In this document: piece after piece, positions 18,157 through 28,110 of the stretch
Layout: the number at the start of each line of letters is the position of its first letter
How positions within the stretch are numbered: position 1 is the first letter of the stretch
DNA from: Sinorhizobium arboris LMG 14919
Lineage (GTDB): Bacteria > Pseudomonadota > Alphaproteobacteria > Rhizobiales > Rhizobiaceae
Assembly (NCBI RefSeq): GCF_000427465.1
Contig: NZ_ATYB01000014.1
Span: forward strand, 765,552-829,551
Reading direction: 5' to 3'
DNA: 64,000 nt
Position numbers and translations under genes: made by a program
Notes under the pieces: generated by a model
Databases searched by the model: none
Told to the model about the DNA's origin: nothing
The model's input: the letters and a program-made list of their open reading frames with translations, nothing else

Positions 18157-18605
18157 CACGCAAGCAGAAAAGATTGGCAATAATCGGCGGCGGCGTGGCA
18201 TTCCTGACGGCCGCGGTGCTGCTTGTCATGTTCGCCTTCAGCCAGGCCGTCGCCTATTTCTATGTTCCGGGCGATCTTGCGAAGGCCGACGTCGCGCCGG
18301 GGACGCGTATCCGGCTGGGCGGACTTGTCGAGGAGGGCTCCGTCAAGCGTGGCGAGGGCAGGACGGTCACCTTCGCGGTGACGGATACGCTTGCGACCGT
18401 TCCGGTGACCTATACGGGTATCCTGCCGGACCTCTTCCGCGAGGGTCAGGGTGTGGTGGCCGAAGGGGCTTTCGTCGGCGGCAGCCCGGTTTTCGTTGCG
18501 GACACCGTGCTCGCCAAGCATGATGAGACCTACATGCCGAAGGATGTCGCCGACCGCCTGAAAGCGCAGGGCGTCACGCTCGGCGGGGAGGAAAACATCC
18601 GATGA
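18153..18605 (+). CDS. cycJ: CycJ (CcmE), periplasmic haem chaperone
   Basis: A 150-residue protein with an N-terminal anchor (about 8-31) and an OB-fold body. The haem-binding histidine H123 in [11 protein letters not shown], followed by Y127, is present; H123 forms the covalent haem bond in the family. It overlaps cycH and cycK by four bases each (ATGA), so the operon is tightly coupled. Normal length for CcmE. Confidence 0.95.
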   Translation: MTRKQKRLAIIGGGVAFLTAAVLLVMFAFSQAVAYFYVPGDLAKADVAPGTRIRLGGLVEEGSVKRGEGRTVTFAVTDTLATVPVTYTGILPDLFREGQGVVAEGAFVGGSPVFVADTVLAKHDETYMPKDVADRLKAQGVTLGGEENIR

Positions 18606-20584
18606 TCATCGAACTCGGGCACTATGCACTGGTCTTGGCGCTCGCGACCGCGATCATCCAGGGCGTCCTGCCGGTACTGGGGGTGCGGCGCGGCGATCCT
18701 TCCTTGATGGGCCTGGCAGCAAACGCGGCGCTCGTCTGCTTCCTGCTGGTCGCTTTCTCTTTCGCGGTGCTGACATTCGCCTATGTAACGTCGGATTTCT
18801 CCGTCAAGAATGTCTGGGAGAACTCGCATTCCCTCAAGCCGCTGATCTACAAGATCACCGGAGTGTGGGGAAACCATGAAGGCTCCATGCTTCTCTGGCT
18901 GCTGATTCTCGTCTTCTTTTCCGCCATGGTGGCGCTCTTCGGCCGCAACCTGCCGGAGACGTTGAAGGCGAACGTGCTTGCAGTGCAGGCCTGGATCGCG
19001 ACAGCCTTCGCACTCTTCGTCCTGCTGACCTCCAATCCCTTTGCTCGGCTCGTGCCGGCGCCGGGCGAGGGCAGGGACCTCAACCCCGTGCTGCAGGATA
19101 TCGGGCTGGCGATCCACCCGCCCTTGCTCTATCTCGGTTATGTCGGATTTTCCGTATGCTTCTCCTTCGCGGTCGCCGCGCTTATCGAGGGGCGGATCGA
19201 TGCCGCATGGGCGCGGTGGGTGCGGCCGTGGACACTCGCGGCCTGGACCTTTCTCACCGCCGGCATCGCCATGGGCTCGTACTGGGCCTATTACGAGCTC
19301 GGCTGGGGCGGCTGGTGGTTCTGGGACCCGGTGGAGAATGCCTCCTTCATGCCTTGGCTTGCCGGAACGGCGCTTCTGCACTCGGCTCTGGTCATGGAGA
19401 AGCGCGAAGCGCTGAAGATCTGGACCGTGCTGCTGGCGATCATGACCTTCTCGCTGTCGCTGCTCGGCACGTTCCTGGTGCGCTCGGGGGTGCTGACATC
19501 CGTGCATGCCTTCGCCACCGACCCGACGCGCGGCGTCTTCATTCTCGCCATCCTGGTCGTCTTCATAGGCGGCGCGTTTTCGCTCTTCGCCTTTCGTGCC
19601 TCCCATCTCAAGGCCGGGGGAATATTCGCGCCGATCTCGCGCGAGGGCGCACTCGTCTTGAACAACCTGATTCTGACGACGGCCACGGCGACGGTGCTGA
19701 CCGGCACTCTCTATCCGCTGGTGCTGGAAGCACTGACCGGCGACAAGATCTCGGTCGGCGCACCCTTCTTCAACATGACGTTCGGTCTGCTGATGCTGCC
19801 GCTCATCGCCGTCGTTCCCTTCGGTCCGCTGCTTGCCTGGAAGCGCGGCGACCTCGCCGGTGCGTCGCAACGGCTGTTCGCAGCTGCCGCCGTCGGTCTG
19901 CTTGCCGCGGCGATCTGTTATTATGCGCTAAACGGTGGTCCGGTCCTGGCTCCCCTCGGCATCGGCCTCGGCGTCTATCTGATCCTGGGAGCGCTCACCG
20001 ATCTTGTTTTGCGATCCGGTCTCGGCAAGGTGGCCGCAGGCGTCGCCTGGAGGCGGCTTTCGGGCCTGCCGCGTTCGGCATTCGGCACGTCGCTCGCCCA
20101 TATCGGGGTTGGCATCACCCTGATCGGGATTGTCAGCGTTACGGCTTTCGAGACGGAAACGGTCGTCGAGATGAAACCGGGGGCGATGGTCGATGTCGGG
20201 CGTTACAGCCTGCGTTTTGACGGCATGCGTGAAGGGCGCGGGCCGAACTATACCGAGGAGGCCGGCCATTTCACCGTCAGCCGAGGCGGCGTTGCGGTTA
20301 CCGATATCTGGTCGTCGAAACGGCTCTATTCGGCGCGCCGCATGCCGACGACCGAGGCCGGAATCCGGACCTTCGGCCTGAGCCAGCTGTATGTTTCCTT
20401 GGGCGACGATATGGCAGATGGCGGCGTCGTCGTCCGCATATGGTGGAAACCGATGATTCTCTGCATCTGGGGCGGCGCGCTCGTGATGATGGCCGGCGGC
20501 ATCGTTTCGCTCAGTGACCGGCGCCTTCGCGTGGGCGCGCCCGCGCGTGCCAGAAAGGCGCTTGCCGTGGGAGCCGCCGAATGA
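18602..20584 (+). CDS. cycK: CycK (CcmF), haem lyase subunit
   Basis: A 660-residue polytopic protein with about 14-15 membrane segments. The tryptophan-rich WWD signature [19 protein letters not shown] occurs near residue 235 and is the periplasmic haem-handling region. Conserved histidines lie nearby. It joins haem from CcmE to apocytochrome c with CycH and CycL. Full length with no frameshift. It overlaps cycJ and cycL by four bases each. Confidence 0.95.
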   Translation: MIIELGHYALVLALATAIIQGVLPVLGVRRGDPSLMGLAANAALVCFLLVAFSFAVLTFAYVTSDFSVKNVWENSHSLKPLIYKITGVWGNHEGSMLLWLLILVFFSAMVALFGRNLPETLKANVLAVQAWIATAFALFVLLTSNPFARLVPAPGEGRDLNPVLQDIGLAIHPPLLYLGYVGFSVCFSFAVAALIEGRIDAAWARWVRPWTLAAWTFLTAGIAMGSYWAYYELGWGGWWFWDPVENASFMPWLAGTALLHSALVMEKREALKIWTVLLAIMTFSLSLLGTFLVRSGVLTSVHAFATDPTRGVFILAILVVFIGGAFSLFAFRASHLKAGGIFAPISREGALVLNNLILTTATATVLTGTLYPLVLEALTGDKISVGAPFFNMTFGLLMLPLIAVVPFGPLLAWKRGDLAGASQRLFAAAAVGLLAAAICYYALNGGPVLAPLGIGLGVYLILGALTDLVLRSGLGKVAAGVAWRRLSGLPRSAFGTSLAHIGVGITLIGIVSVTAFETETVVEMKPGAMVDVGRYSLRFDGMREGRGPNYTEEAGHFTVSRGGVAVTDIWSSKRLYSARRMPTTEAGIRTFGLSQLYVSLGDDMADGGVVVRIWWKPMILCIWGGALVMMAGGIVSLSDRRLRVGAPARARKALAVGAAE

Positions 20585-21036
20585 TCCGGCTGCTGCTTGC
20601 GCTCTTGCTTTTCCTGGCGTCCGTCGTTCCGAGCTTTGCCGTCAACCCGGACGAGGTGCTCGCGGATCCGGCACTCGAGGCGCGCGCCCGCGCGATCTCT
20701 GCCCAGCTCCGCTGCATGGTCTGCCAGAACCAATCGATCGACGATTCGAATGCCGAACTCGCCAAGGATCTGCGGCTGCTCGTACGCGAGCGCCTGAAGA
20801 ACGGCGACACCGACGAGGCGGTGATCTCCTACGTCGTCTCGCGCTACGGTCAATTCGTTCTCCTGAACCCCCGCTTCGAAGCCAAGACGCTCGTGTTGTG
20901 GGGAATGCCCGCTATCCTGCTCGTGGTCGGCATCCTCACCCTCGTCGTGGCAGCACGCCGCCGCGGCGCAAGAGCTCCGGGCGTGCCGCTTTCGGACGAG
21001 GAAAAGGAAAGGCTGGACAGGCTTCTGAGGTCCTGA
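20581..21036 (+). CDS. cycL: CycL (CcmH), thiol-reducing subunit of haem lyase
   Basis: A 151-residue protein. It has a signal peptide (about 1-20), then the redox motif [14 protein letters not shown] with C45 and C48, and a C-terminal membrane segment (about 104-122). The pair of cysteines reduces the CXXCH disulphide of apocytochrome c before haem attachment. It is the last gene of the cycHJKL operon. A 265-base gap with no visible gene follows before degP. Confidence 0.95.
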   Translation: MIRLLLALLLFLASVVPSFAVNPDEVLADPALEARARAISAQLRCMVCQNQSIDDSNAELAKDLRLLVRERLKNGDTDEAVISYVVSRYGQFVLLNPRFEAKTLVLWGMPAILLVVGILTLVVAARRRGARAPGVPLSDEEKERLDRLLRS

Positions 21037-21301
21037 CCTCGGGCGGGAGGTACGCTCGGGCATTGCGCGAACGGCCCATCCATTCCCTGCCTCGTCTGCT
21101 TGACCGGAACATTACCAAAAATTCATCCGCCGGACAGAACTCAGTAATGTCCCGCCCGTTACATCTTACGGCACGGGCTGTTTCCTCCAGTCACAGCCAT
21201 ACGAGCGGGTCTCCGGCGGTGAGGCCGTTGGACCCGGCTCGGGGAAAAGGTTCGTAGCCTGCCGCGCAGGCGGGCTTCATGAAAGAGAGAAGGCAAAACG
21301 A

Positions 21302-22855
21302 ATGTCTACGTTCAAAGCTCCCCGTCCCTCCTTGAAGACTGTGCTGAAGACTACGACGGTTGCCGGCCTCGCAGCCGTGCTGCTGACGACCGGCCTGCCG
21401 GCCGAAGTCGCGCAGTCCTTCGCCGAAGCCGTGAGAGTGCAGGCCCCGGCCGTTCCGAGTTTCGCCAATGTGGTCGACGCCGTTTCGCCGGCGGTCGTCT
21501 CCGTCCGCGTGCAGGCGCGTGAGCGCGTCAGCGACGACGAAAGCAACTTCACCTTCGATTTCGGCGGCCGCGGATTCGAAGATCTGCCGGAAGACCATCC
21601 GCTGCGGCGCTTCTTCCGCGAATTCGCTCCGCGTGAAAACGATCGTGCCGATCGCTGGCGCGACCGCCGCGGTCCCCGCGGTGAAGGTCGTCTCCGTCCG
21701 CGTGCGCAAGGCTCCGGCTTCTTCATCACCGAGGATGGCTACCTGGTCACCAATAACCACGTCGTTTCCGACGGCTCGGCCTTTACCGTTATCATGAACG
21801 ACGGAACCGAGCTCGACGCCAAGCTCGTCGGCAAGGACAGCCGGACCGACCTCGCCGTGCTCAAGGTCGATGACAAGCGCAAGTTCACTCACGTCACCTT
21901 CGCCGACGACGAAAAGGTGCGCGTCGGTGACTGGGTCGTGGCTGTCGGTAATCCCTTCGGCCTCGGCGGCACGGTGACTGCGGGCATCATCTCCGCTCGG
22001 GGTCGCGATATCGGCTCCGGTCCCTACGATGATTACCTGCAGGTCGACGCAGCGGTGAACCGCGGCAATTCCGGCGGCCCGACCTTCAACCTGTCAGGCG
22101 AGGTCGTCGGCATCAACACGGCCATCTTCTCGCCCTCCGGCGGCAATGTCGGCATCGCCTTCGCAATTCCCGCCTCGGTCGCGAAGGACGTCGTGGACGC
22201 CCTGATCAAGGACGGCACGGTTTCGCGTGGCTGGCTGGGTGTCCAGATCCAGCCGGTGACGAAGGATATCGCCGAGTCGCTCGGCCTTTCCGAGGCGAAG
22301 GGCGCCCTCGTCATCGAACCGCAGGCAGGTTCGCCGGGTGAAAAGGCAGGCATCAAGAACGGCGATGTCGTGACGGCGCTGAATGGCGAGCCGATCAAGG
22401 ATCCGCGCGACCTTGCGCGGCGCGTCGCGGCCTTGCGCCCCGGTTCCACCGCCGAGGTTTCGCTGTGGCGCGACGGCAAGTCCGAGACGGTCCAGCTCGA
22501 GATCGGCACGCTGCCGAGCGATGCCAAGGAGACGGCACCGGCTACCGGTGAAGCGCAGCCCGACGAAGGGCAGGCCGGCGAAGAGGCGCTGGCCGACCTC
22601 GGCCTGACGGTGGTGCCGTCGGACGACGGCAAGGGCGTCACGATCGCATCCGTCGATCCGGACTCCGACGCCGGCGATCGCGGCCTGAAGGAAGGCGAGA
22701 AGATCGTCTCCGTCAACAACCAGGAAGTGAGGTCGGCAGACGACGTTCTTAAGGTGATCAACAACGCCAAGAAGGACGGGCGCAGCAAGGCTTTGTTCCA
22801 GATCGAGGCCCAGGAAGGCAGCCGCTTCGTCGCGCTTCCCATCGCTCAGAGCTGA
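21302..22855 (+). CDS. degP: DegP/HtrA-type periplasmic serine protease
   Basis: A 517-residue Do-family protease and chaperone. It has a signal region (about 14-35), an Arg-rich Q-linker-like segment (about 100-135), and a trypsin-like domain with triad H153 (NNHVVSDG), D183 (RTDLAVLKV) and S257 (GNSGGP). Two PDZ domains follow, about 285-375 and 400-510, joined by a Glu/Ala-rich linker. It degrades misfolded periplasmic proteins. The cyc-degP adjacency is known in rhizobia. A strong terminator follows, separating it from the next two-component pair. Confidence 0.95.
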   Translation: MSTFKAPRPSLKTVLKTTTVAGLAAVLLTTGLPAEVAQSFAEAVRVQAPAVPSFANVVDAVSPAVVSVRVQARERVSDDESNFTFDFGGRGFEDLPEDHPLRRFFREFAPRENDRADRWRDRRGPRGEGRLRPRAQGSGFFITEDGYLVTNNHVVSDGSAFTVIMNDGTELDAKLVGKDSRTDLAVLKVDDKRKFTHVTFADDEKVRVGDWVVAVGNPFGLGGTVTAGIISARGRDIGSGPYDDYLQVDAAVNRGNSGGPTFNLSGEVVGINTAIFSPSGGNVGIAFAIPASVAKDVVDALIKDGTVSRGWLGVQIQPVTKDIAESLGLSEAKGALVIEPQAGSPGEKAGIKNGDVVTALNGEPIKDPRDLARRVAALRPGSTAEVSLWRDGKSETVQLEIGTLPSDAKETAPATGEAQPDEGQAGEEALADLGLTVVPSDDGKGVTIASVDPDSDAGDRGLKEGEKIVSVNNQEVRSADDVLKVINNAKKDGRSKALFQIEAQEGSRFVALPIAQS

Positions 22856-22904
22856 GACACCGTGGAGCGGGGGCGCGGACTTTGCGAACCCGCTCCGACT
22901 TCAG

Positions 22905-22944
22905 AGCGCCGCGACATCCAGCGCATGTCGCGGCGCTTTGTGTT
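22905..22944 (+). terminator. Terminator after degP
   Basis: A perfect 11-bp stem, agcgccgcgac at 22905-22915 with its complement at 22927-22937, then the T-rich ttgtgttt. It lies 50 bases after the degP stop codon. Confidence 0.8.
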
Positions 22945-23003
22945 TCGAATCCCGCAAGCCACAGCAAACCGAAACCGGTTGAGACGAACAAAGGTCCGGG
23001 ACT

Positions 23004-23705
23004 ATGGTCACCCGTATGAAGATTCTGATTGTTGAAGACGATCTCGAGGCCGCCGCCTATCTTGCCAAGGCCTTCCGCGAGGCAGGCATAGTCTGCGATC
23101 ACGCGAGCGACGGTGAGAGCGGCTTGTTCATGGCGAGTGAGAATGCCTATGATGTGCTTGTCGTCGACCGCATGCTTCCCCGCCGCGACGGCCTGTCGCT
23201 GATCACGGAATTGAGGCGCAAGGACATCCACACGCCGGTGCTCATTCTATCCGCACTTGGCCAGGTGGACGACCGCGTCACGGGCCTTCGCGCCGGCGGC
23301 GACGATTACCTGCCGAAGCCCTACGCCTTCAGCGAGCTTCTCGCCCGCGTCGAGGTGCTCGGCCGGCGAAAGGGCGCACCCGAGCAGGACATGGTCTATC
23401 GCGTCGGCGACCTCGAGCTCGATCGCCTTTCCCATTCCGTCCGGCGGCAGGGCAAGGAGATCCCGTTGCAGCCGCGCGAATTCCGGCTCCTCGAATATCT
23501 GATGAAGAATGCCGGGCAGGTGGTGACGAGAACCATGCTGCTCGAGAACGTCTGGGACTATCATTTCGATCCTCAGACCAACGTGATCGACGTGCATGTT
23601 TCGCGGCTGCGTTCGAAGATCGAAAAGGACTTCGACCGGCCGTTGCTGAGAACGATCCGCGGCGCCGGATACATGATCAAGGACGACCGGGCTGCGGACG
23701 CATGA
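23004..23705 (+). CDS. OmpR/PhoB-family response regulator
   Basis: A 233-residue regulator. The receiver has E11, D12, D13 and phosphoacceptor D55 (VLVVDRMLP), with the lysine in YLPKPY. The winged-helix domain ends in VSRLRSKIEKDF and RTIRGAGYMI. An in-frame ATG at 23016 (MKILIVEDD) matches the usual family start and may be the true one. It overlaps the sensor kinase gene by four bases. CopR/CusR-like in type. The signal is unknown; the position next to degP suggests envelope stress, as inference. Confidence 0.9.
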   Translation: MVTRMKILIVEDDLEAAAYLAKAFREAGIVCDHASDGESGLFMASENAYDVLVVDRMLPRRDGLSLITELRRKDIHTPVLILSALGQVDDRVTGLRAGGDDYLPKPYAFSELLARVEVLGRRKGAPEQDMVYRVGDLELDRLSHSVRRQGKEIPLQPREFRLLEYLMKNAGQVVTRTMLLENVWDYHFDPQTNVIDVHVSRLRSKIEKDFDRPLLRTIRGAGYMIKDDRAADA

Positions 23706-25099
23706 GCAGGATCAGTGTGCTGTTCAGGACGACCGCAGTCAGGCTCTCTGCGCTCTATCTGATTCTGTTCTCCCTTTGCGCCGCCTTTCTCGTCTTCTAC
23801 GTGACCGGCATGTCGGAGCGTCTCCTGCAGCAGCAGACGCGCGACGCGATCGCTGGCGAGGTAACCCAGATCGCAGATGTCTACGACCGCGCCGGAATCA
23901 ACGGGCTGCTTCGTTCGCTGGAGCGCCGGGCACGTCAGCCGGGAGCGAATCTCTATGTCATTGCGGGGCCGAACGGCGAAATTCTCGCCGGCAATGTGGC
24001 GGCACTCGAGCCCGGGCTCCTCGACGACGAGGGCTGGAAATCGGAGCCGTTCCGCTATCGGCGCTTCACCGACGAGAGCCGTACCGACAGGCACGTCGCC
24101 CTTGCCCAGGTCCTGGTGCTCGACAACGGTCTGAGGATACTCGTCGGCCGTGACCTGCAGGAGCCCGAGAAGTTCCGCGTGCTTGTCCGTCAGGCACTGA
24201 TGGTCGCGCTTGGCATCATGGGGCTCGGCGCGCTGGTCATCTGGTTCGGCATCGGCCGCAATGCTCTGCGCCGCATCGACCGGATGTCGGAGGCCAGCAC
24301 CAAGATCATGGCGGGCGACCTCTCGCAGCGCTTGCCGACAAGCGGCTCAGGCGACGAATTCGACCGGCTTTCGGAATCGCTGAATGCAATGCTCGGGCGC
24401 ATCGAAAAGCTGAACGAAGGACTGAAACAGGTCTCGGACAACATAGCGCATGATCTCAAGACGCCGCTGACGCGCTTGCGCAACAGGGCGGAGGCGGCGC
24501 TCGCCGATACCGAAGGGGGCAATCAGAGCAGCGCCCTCGAACAGATCATCGCCGAGTCCGATCAACTGATTCGTACCTTCAACGCGCTTCTGATGATCTC
24601 CCGTGTCGAAGCGGGTTCCGCCGTCGCCGAGATGAGCGAGGTCGACCTGGCGCAGATCGTGGCGGATTGCGTAGAGCTCTACGAGCCGCTGGCGGAAGAC
24701 AAGGAAATGCGCATCGAAGCGGAGGCCGTGCCCGGAGTGATGATTTCCGGCAATCGCGAACTGATCAGCCAGGCGTTGGGCAACCTGATCGACAATGCGA
24801 TCAAATATGCGGAAGGTGCCGAAGATCCGTTGATACGGGTTGAAATGACGAGAAGCGATCGTCACGTCGTCTTGACCGTTGCCGACCATGGGCCCGGCAT
24901 ACCCGAGAATATGCGCGGAGAGGTCGTCAAGCGTTTCGTTCGCCTGGACGAAAGCCGGTCGAAGCCGGGGACGGGCCTCGGCCTGTCGCTCGTCGAGGCG
25001 GTCATGGAGATGCACCGCGGTTCGCTGGAACTGGCGGCGACGGAGGAGGACGGCCAGGGGCTTACGGTCCGCATGGTTTTCCCGGCGGTTGCAAGCTGA
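23702..25099 (+). CDS. Sensor histidine kinase, partner of the upstream regulator
   Basis: A 465-residue inner-membrane kinase. Membrane segments at about 14-36 and 163-185 enclose a periplasmic domain of about 125 residues. A HAMP region (about 186-240) and the H-box DNIAHDLKTPLTRL with H250 follow. The N-box is NLIDNAIKYA, then DHGPGIP and GTGLGLSLV. No known ligand motif is visible in the sensor. The start ATG overlaps the regulator's stop (ATGA). Confidence 0.9.
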   Translation: MSRISVLFRTTAVRLSALYLILFSLCAAFLVFYVTGMSERLLQQQTRDAIAGEVTQIADVYDRAGINGLLRSLERRARQPGANLYVIAGPNGEILAGNVAALEPGLLDDEGWKSEPFRYRRFTDESRTDRHVALAQVLVLDNGLRILVGRDLQEPEKFRVLVRQALMVALGIMGLGALVIWFGIGRNALRRIDRMSEASTKIMAGDLSQRLPTSGSGDEFDRLSESLNAMLGRIEKLNEGLKQVSDNIAHDLKTPLTRLRNRAEAALADTEGGNQSSALEQIIAESDQLIRTFNALLMISRVEAGSAVAEMSEVDLAQIVADCVELYEPLAEDKEMRIEAEAVPGVMISGNRELISQALGNLIDNAIKYAEGAEDPLIRVEMTRSDRHVVLTVADHGPGIPENMRGEVVKRFVRLDESRSKPGTGLGLSLVEAVMEMHRGSLELAATEEDGQGLTVRMVFPAVAS

Positions 25100-25134
25100 T
25101 AAACCCGTAGCGGGAACCGATGGAGAGGTTGTAC

Positions 25135-28095
25135 ATGGCGGAAGCGATCGAGCGGTCTTTGTCGGATATCCACGTGGTGCCGATCCGCCCGGCAAGCCAG
25201 GCGGATGCCAAGGCCGCCGTTTCCGTCCTCAAGGATGCGGCGAAAGGCAACGAACGCATCGCGAAGCTCGTTGCATCGGACGCGCCGCTCAAGGATTTTC
25301 TCGTCGCCGCCTTCGCGCTCTCGCCGTTCCTGCGGGATACGGCGCGCAGCCATCCGGAGATCCTCGAAACATTGCTTTCTGAAACGCTGCCGGCGTTCTT
25401 GAAGCGCAGGATCGAGGCCGCCCGGAGAGCCTGGCAGGCCGAAGCGCCTGGGACGGCGCTGCCGGACACTGAGATCATGGCACGGCTGAGGCGGGCGAAG
25501 CGGGAGGTGGCCTTTGCCGTCGCGCTTGCGGATCTTTCGCGCCTCTTCCGCGGCCGGGAGACGACACGGTGGCTCAGCGATTTTGCAGAGGCGGCCGTGT
25601 CGGCCGCCATCGATCACCTGCTGCTCGGCGCGCATGAAAGCGGCAAGTTGGCGTTGAAGGACAGTTCCGCGCCGTCCTCCGCCTCGGGCGTCGTCGTGCT
25701 CGGCATGGGCAAGCTCGGCGCAGGCGAACTCAACTATTCGTCCGATATCGACCTCGTCGTCTTCTACGATGCGCAGTCGGGCGTCATCGTGGAGCGGGAC
25801 GATGCCCCGGAAACCTTCGCCCGGCTGTTGAGGCGCTTGATCCGCATCCTGCAGGAGAGAACCGGCGAAGGATATGTCTTCCGCACGGACCTGCGGCTTA
25901 GGCCCGACCCGGGCTCGACGCCGCTCGCCATCCCAGTCGAGGCGGCAATGCTCTATTACGAGAGCAGGGGGCAGAACTGGGAACGGGCTGCTTTCATCAA
26001 GGCGCGGCCGATCGCGGGCGATATCGAGGCCGGCGAACGCTTCCTCAAGGAACTGACGCCCTTCGTCTTTCGCAAATATCTCGACTATGCGGCGATCGCC
26101 GACATTCACTCGATCAAGCGGCAGATCCACGCCCATAAGGGGCACGGGGAAATCGCCGTGAAGGGTCACAACATCAAGCTCGGGCGCGGCGGCATCCGCG
26201 AGATCGAGTTCTTCGTGCAAACACAGCAGCTGATCGCCGGCGGCCGCACGCCCGCGCTGCGGCTTCGCGAAACGGAAACGATGCTGCGGACGCTCGCCGA
26301 GAGCGGCTGGATCGACGGGGCGTCCGCCGAGGAACTGATCGAGGCTTACTGGTTCCTGCGCGACGTCGAGCATCGCATCCAGATGGTGCATGACGAGCAG
26401 ACGCATCTCCTTCCGGAGACCGAAGCGGAACTCAAGCGGATCGCCTATATGCTCGGCTTCGAGGATACGGCATCCTTCTCGAATGCTCTGTCGGGTGTGC
26501 TGCGCACGGTCGAGCGGCGCTATGCGCAACTCTTCGAGCAGGAGGTGAAGCTATCCACCGAGACGGGGAATCTGGTCTTCACCGGCCAACAGGACGATCC
26601 GGATACGCTTGAAACGCTGAAGAAACTGGGCTTCCAGCGGCCGTCCGACATCGCCCGCACCATCCGCACCTGGCACTACGGGCGCTATCGCGCAACACAG
26701 TCGGTCGAAGCGCGCGAGCGGCTTACGGAACTGACGCCGGAACTCCTGCGCGTCTTCGGTGAAAGCCGACGGGCGGATGAAGCGTTTCTGCGTTTCGACC
26801 ACTTCCTCTCGGGGCTGCCCGCCGGGATCCAGCTTTTCTCCCTGCTCGGCAACAATCCCGGCCTCCTGTCGCTGATCGTCAATATCATGTCGTCGGCCCC
26901 GCGTCTGGCGGACATCATCGCCGCCAAACCGCACGTCTTCGACGGCATGCTCGAACCGGGGCTGCTTGCGGAACTGCCGACGAGGGACTATCTGGCGCCG
27001 CGTATCGCCAATTTCGTCGCCGGAGGACGGCATTATGAGGAGGTGCTGGATCGCTTGCGCATCATCGCCGCCGAGCAGCGCTTCCTGATCGGCATCCGGC
27101 TCCTCACGGGAGCCATCACCGGCCTGCAGGCGGGACGGGCTCTCACCGATCTCGCCGATCTGATCATCGCCGCGGCGCTCGACGCGGTCCTGGAGGAGGT
27201 CCGGTCGGCGCATGGCCATTTCCCCGGCGGCCGGGTCGCAATCGTCGGAATGGGCAAGCTCGGCAGCCACGAATTGACCGCCGGTTCCGACATCGACCTC
27301 ATCCTGCTCTATGACTACGACGACAAAGTGCTGGAGTCCGATGGCGCAAAGCCGCTCGATCCGGTTCGCTATTTTACGCGGGTAACACAACGGCTGATCG
27401 CCGCGCTGTCGGCGCCGACCGCAGAGGGCATCCTCTACGACGTGGACATGCGGCTGCGACCCTCCGGCAACAAGGGGCCGGTTGCGACGCGCATAACCGC
27501 TTTCGCCAAGTATCAGCGAACGGAAGCCTGGACCTGGGAGCATCTGGCGCTGACTCGGGCGCGCTGCATCTGCGGCGATGAGAGTCTCGTCGGCGAAGCG
27601 GAGGCGATCTTTGCCGAGGTCCTCTCTGAAAAGCGGGATATCGCAAAGATCCGTATGGATGTCGCGGAGATGCGCGGCCTGATCGACAAGGAGAAGCCGC
27701 CGAAGGATATCTGGGACTTCAAGCTCATTCCCGGCGGCCTGGTCGATATCGAGTTCATCGCCCAGTACCTCGCCCTGGTCGCGCCGGCGAAGGGAGTGAC
27801 GCCGCCTGCTGCCGGTACGCAGACGCTCGAGGCGCTGAAGACGCTTGGTGCCGGCATGATGCATGCGAACGACCTCGATACGGCCGCCGAAGCGCTTGTG
27901 CTGTTCACGGAGCTATCGCAGCTCGTGCGCCTCTGCATCGATGGCGACTTCGACCCGAGGGAAGCGCCGGCCGGCCTCGTGGATCTCGTCTGCCGTGCCG
28001 GCGACTATCCGGACCTGACGCATCTCGAGGCCGATATTCGTCGTCTCTCGAAGGCCGTGCGCCGGATCTTCCAGGCGGTTATCGCTGCAGCGTAA
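25135..28095 (+). CDS. glnE: GlnE, bifunctional glutamine synthetase adenylyltransferase/removase
   Basis: A 986-residue enzyme. A GGAGAGG ribosome binding site at 25122-25128 favours ATG 25135 over ATG 25120. Two nucleotidyltransferase domains are visible: an N-terminal deadenylylating one with NYSSDIDLVVFYD (about 200) and a C-terminal adenylylating one with AGSDIDLILLYD (about 717). GlnE switches glutamine synthetase activity by AMP attachment and removal under PII control. Full length and intact. It is convergent with pleC with only 15 bases between the stop codons. Confidence 0.95.
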   Translation: MAEAIERSLSDIHVVPIRPASQADAKAAVSVLKDAAKGNERIAKLVASDAPLKDFLVAAFALSPFLRDTARSHPEILETLLSETLPAFLKRRIEAARRAWQAEAPGTALPDTEIMARLRRAKREVAFAVALADLSRLFRGRETTRWLSDFAEAAVSAAIDHLLLGAHESGKLALKDSSAPSSASGVVVLGMGKLGAGELNYSSDIDLVVFYDAQSGVIVERDDAPETFARLLRRLIRILQERTGEGYVFRTDLRLRPDPGSTPLAIPVEAAMLYYESRGQNWERAAFIKARPIAGDIEAGERFLKELTPFVFRKYLDYAAIADIHSIKRQIHAHKGHGEIAVKGHNIKLGRGGIREIEFFVQTQQLIAGGRTPALRLRETETMLRTLAESGWIDGASAEELIEAYWFLRDVEHRIQMVHDEQTHLLPETEAELKRIAYMLGFEDTASFSNALSGVLRTVERRYAQLFEQEVKLSTETGNLVFTGQQDDPDTLETLKKLGFQRPSDIARTIRTWHYGRYRATQSVEARERLTELTPELLRVFGESRRADEAFLRFDHFLSGLPAGIQLFSLLGNNPGLLSLIVNIMSSAPRLADIIAAKPHVFDGMLEPGLLAELPTRDYLAPRIANFVAGGRHYEEVLDRLRIIAAEQRFLIGIRLLTGAITGLQAGRALTDLADLIIAAALDAVLEEVRSAHGHFPGGRVAIVGMGKLGSHELTAGSDIDLILLYDYDDKVLESDGAKPLDPVRYFTRVTQRLIAALSAPTAEGILYDVDMRLRPSGNKGPVATRITAFAKYQRTEAWTWEHLALTRARCICGDESLVGEAEAIFAEVLSEKRDIAKIRMDVAEMRGLIDKEKPPKDIWDFKLIPGGLVDIEFIAQYLALVAPAKGVTPPAAGTQTLEALKTLGAGMMHANDLDTAAEALVLFTELSQLVRLCIDGDFDPREAPAGLVDLVCRAGDYPDLTHLEADIRRLSKAVRRIFQAVIAAA

Positions 28096-28110
28096 GCGGG
28101 CGTGGCGGGG

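Noticed and set aside
24862..26529. Long minus-strand frame opposite glnE and the end of the sensor kinase
   Set aside because: The glnE and kinase frames have clear motifs, while the antisense product is Arg/His/Asp-rich without homology features.
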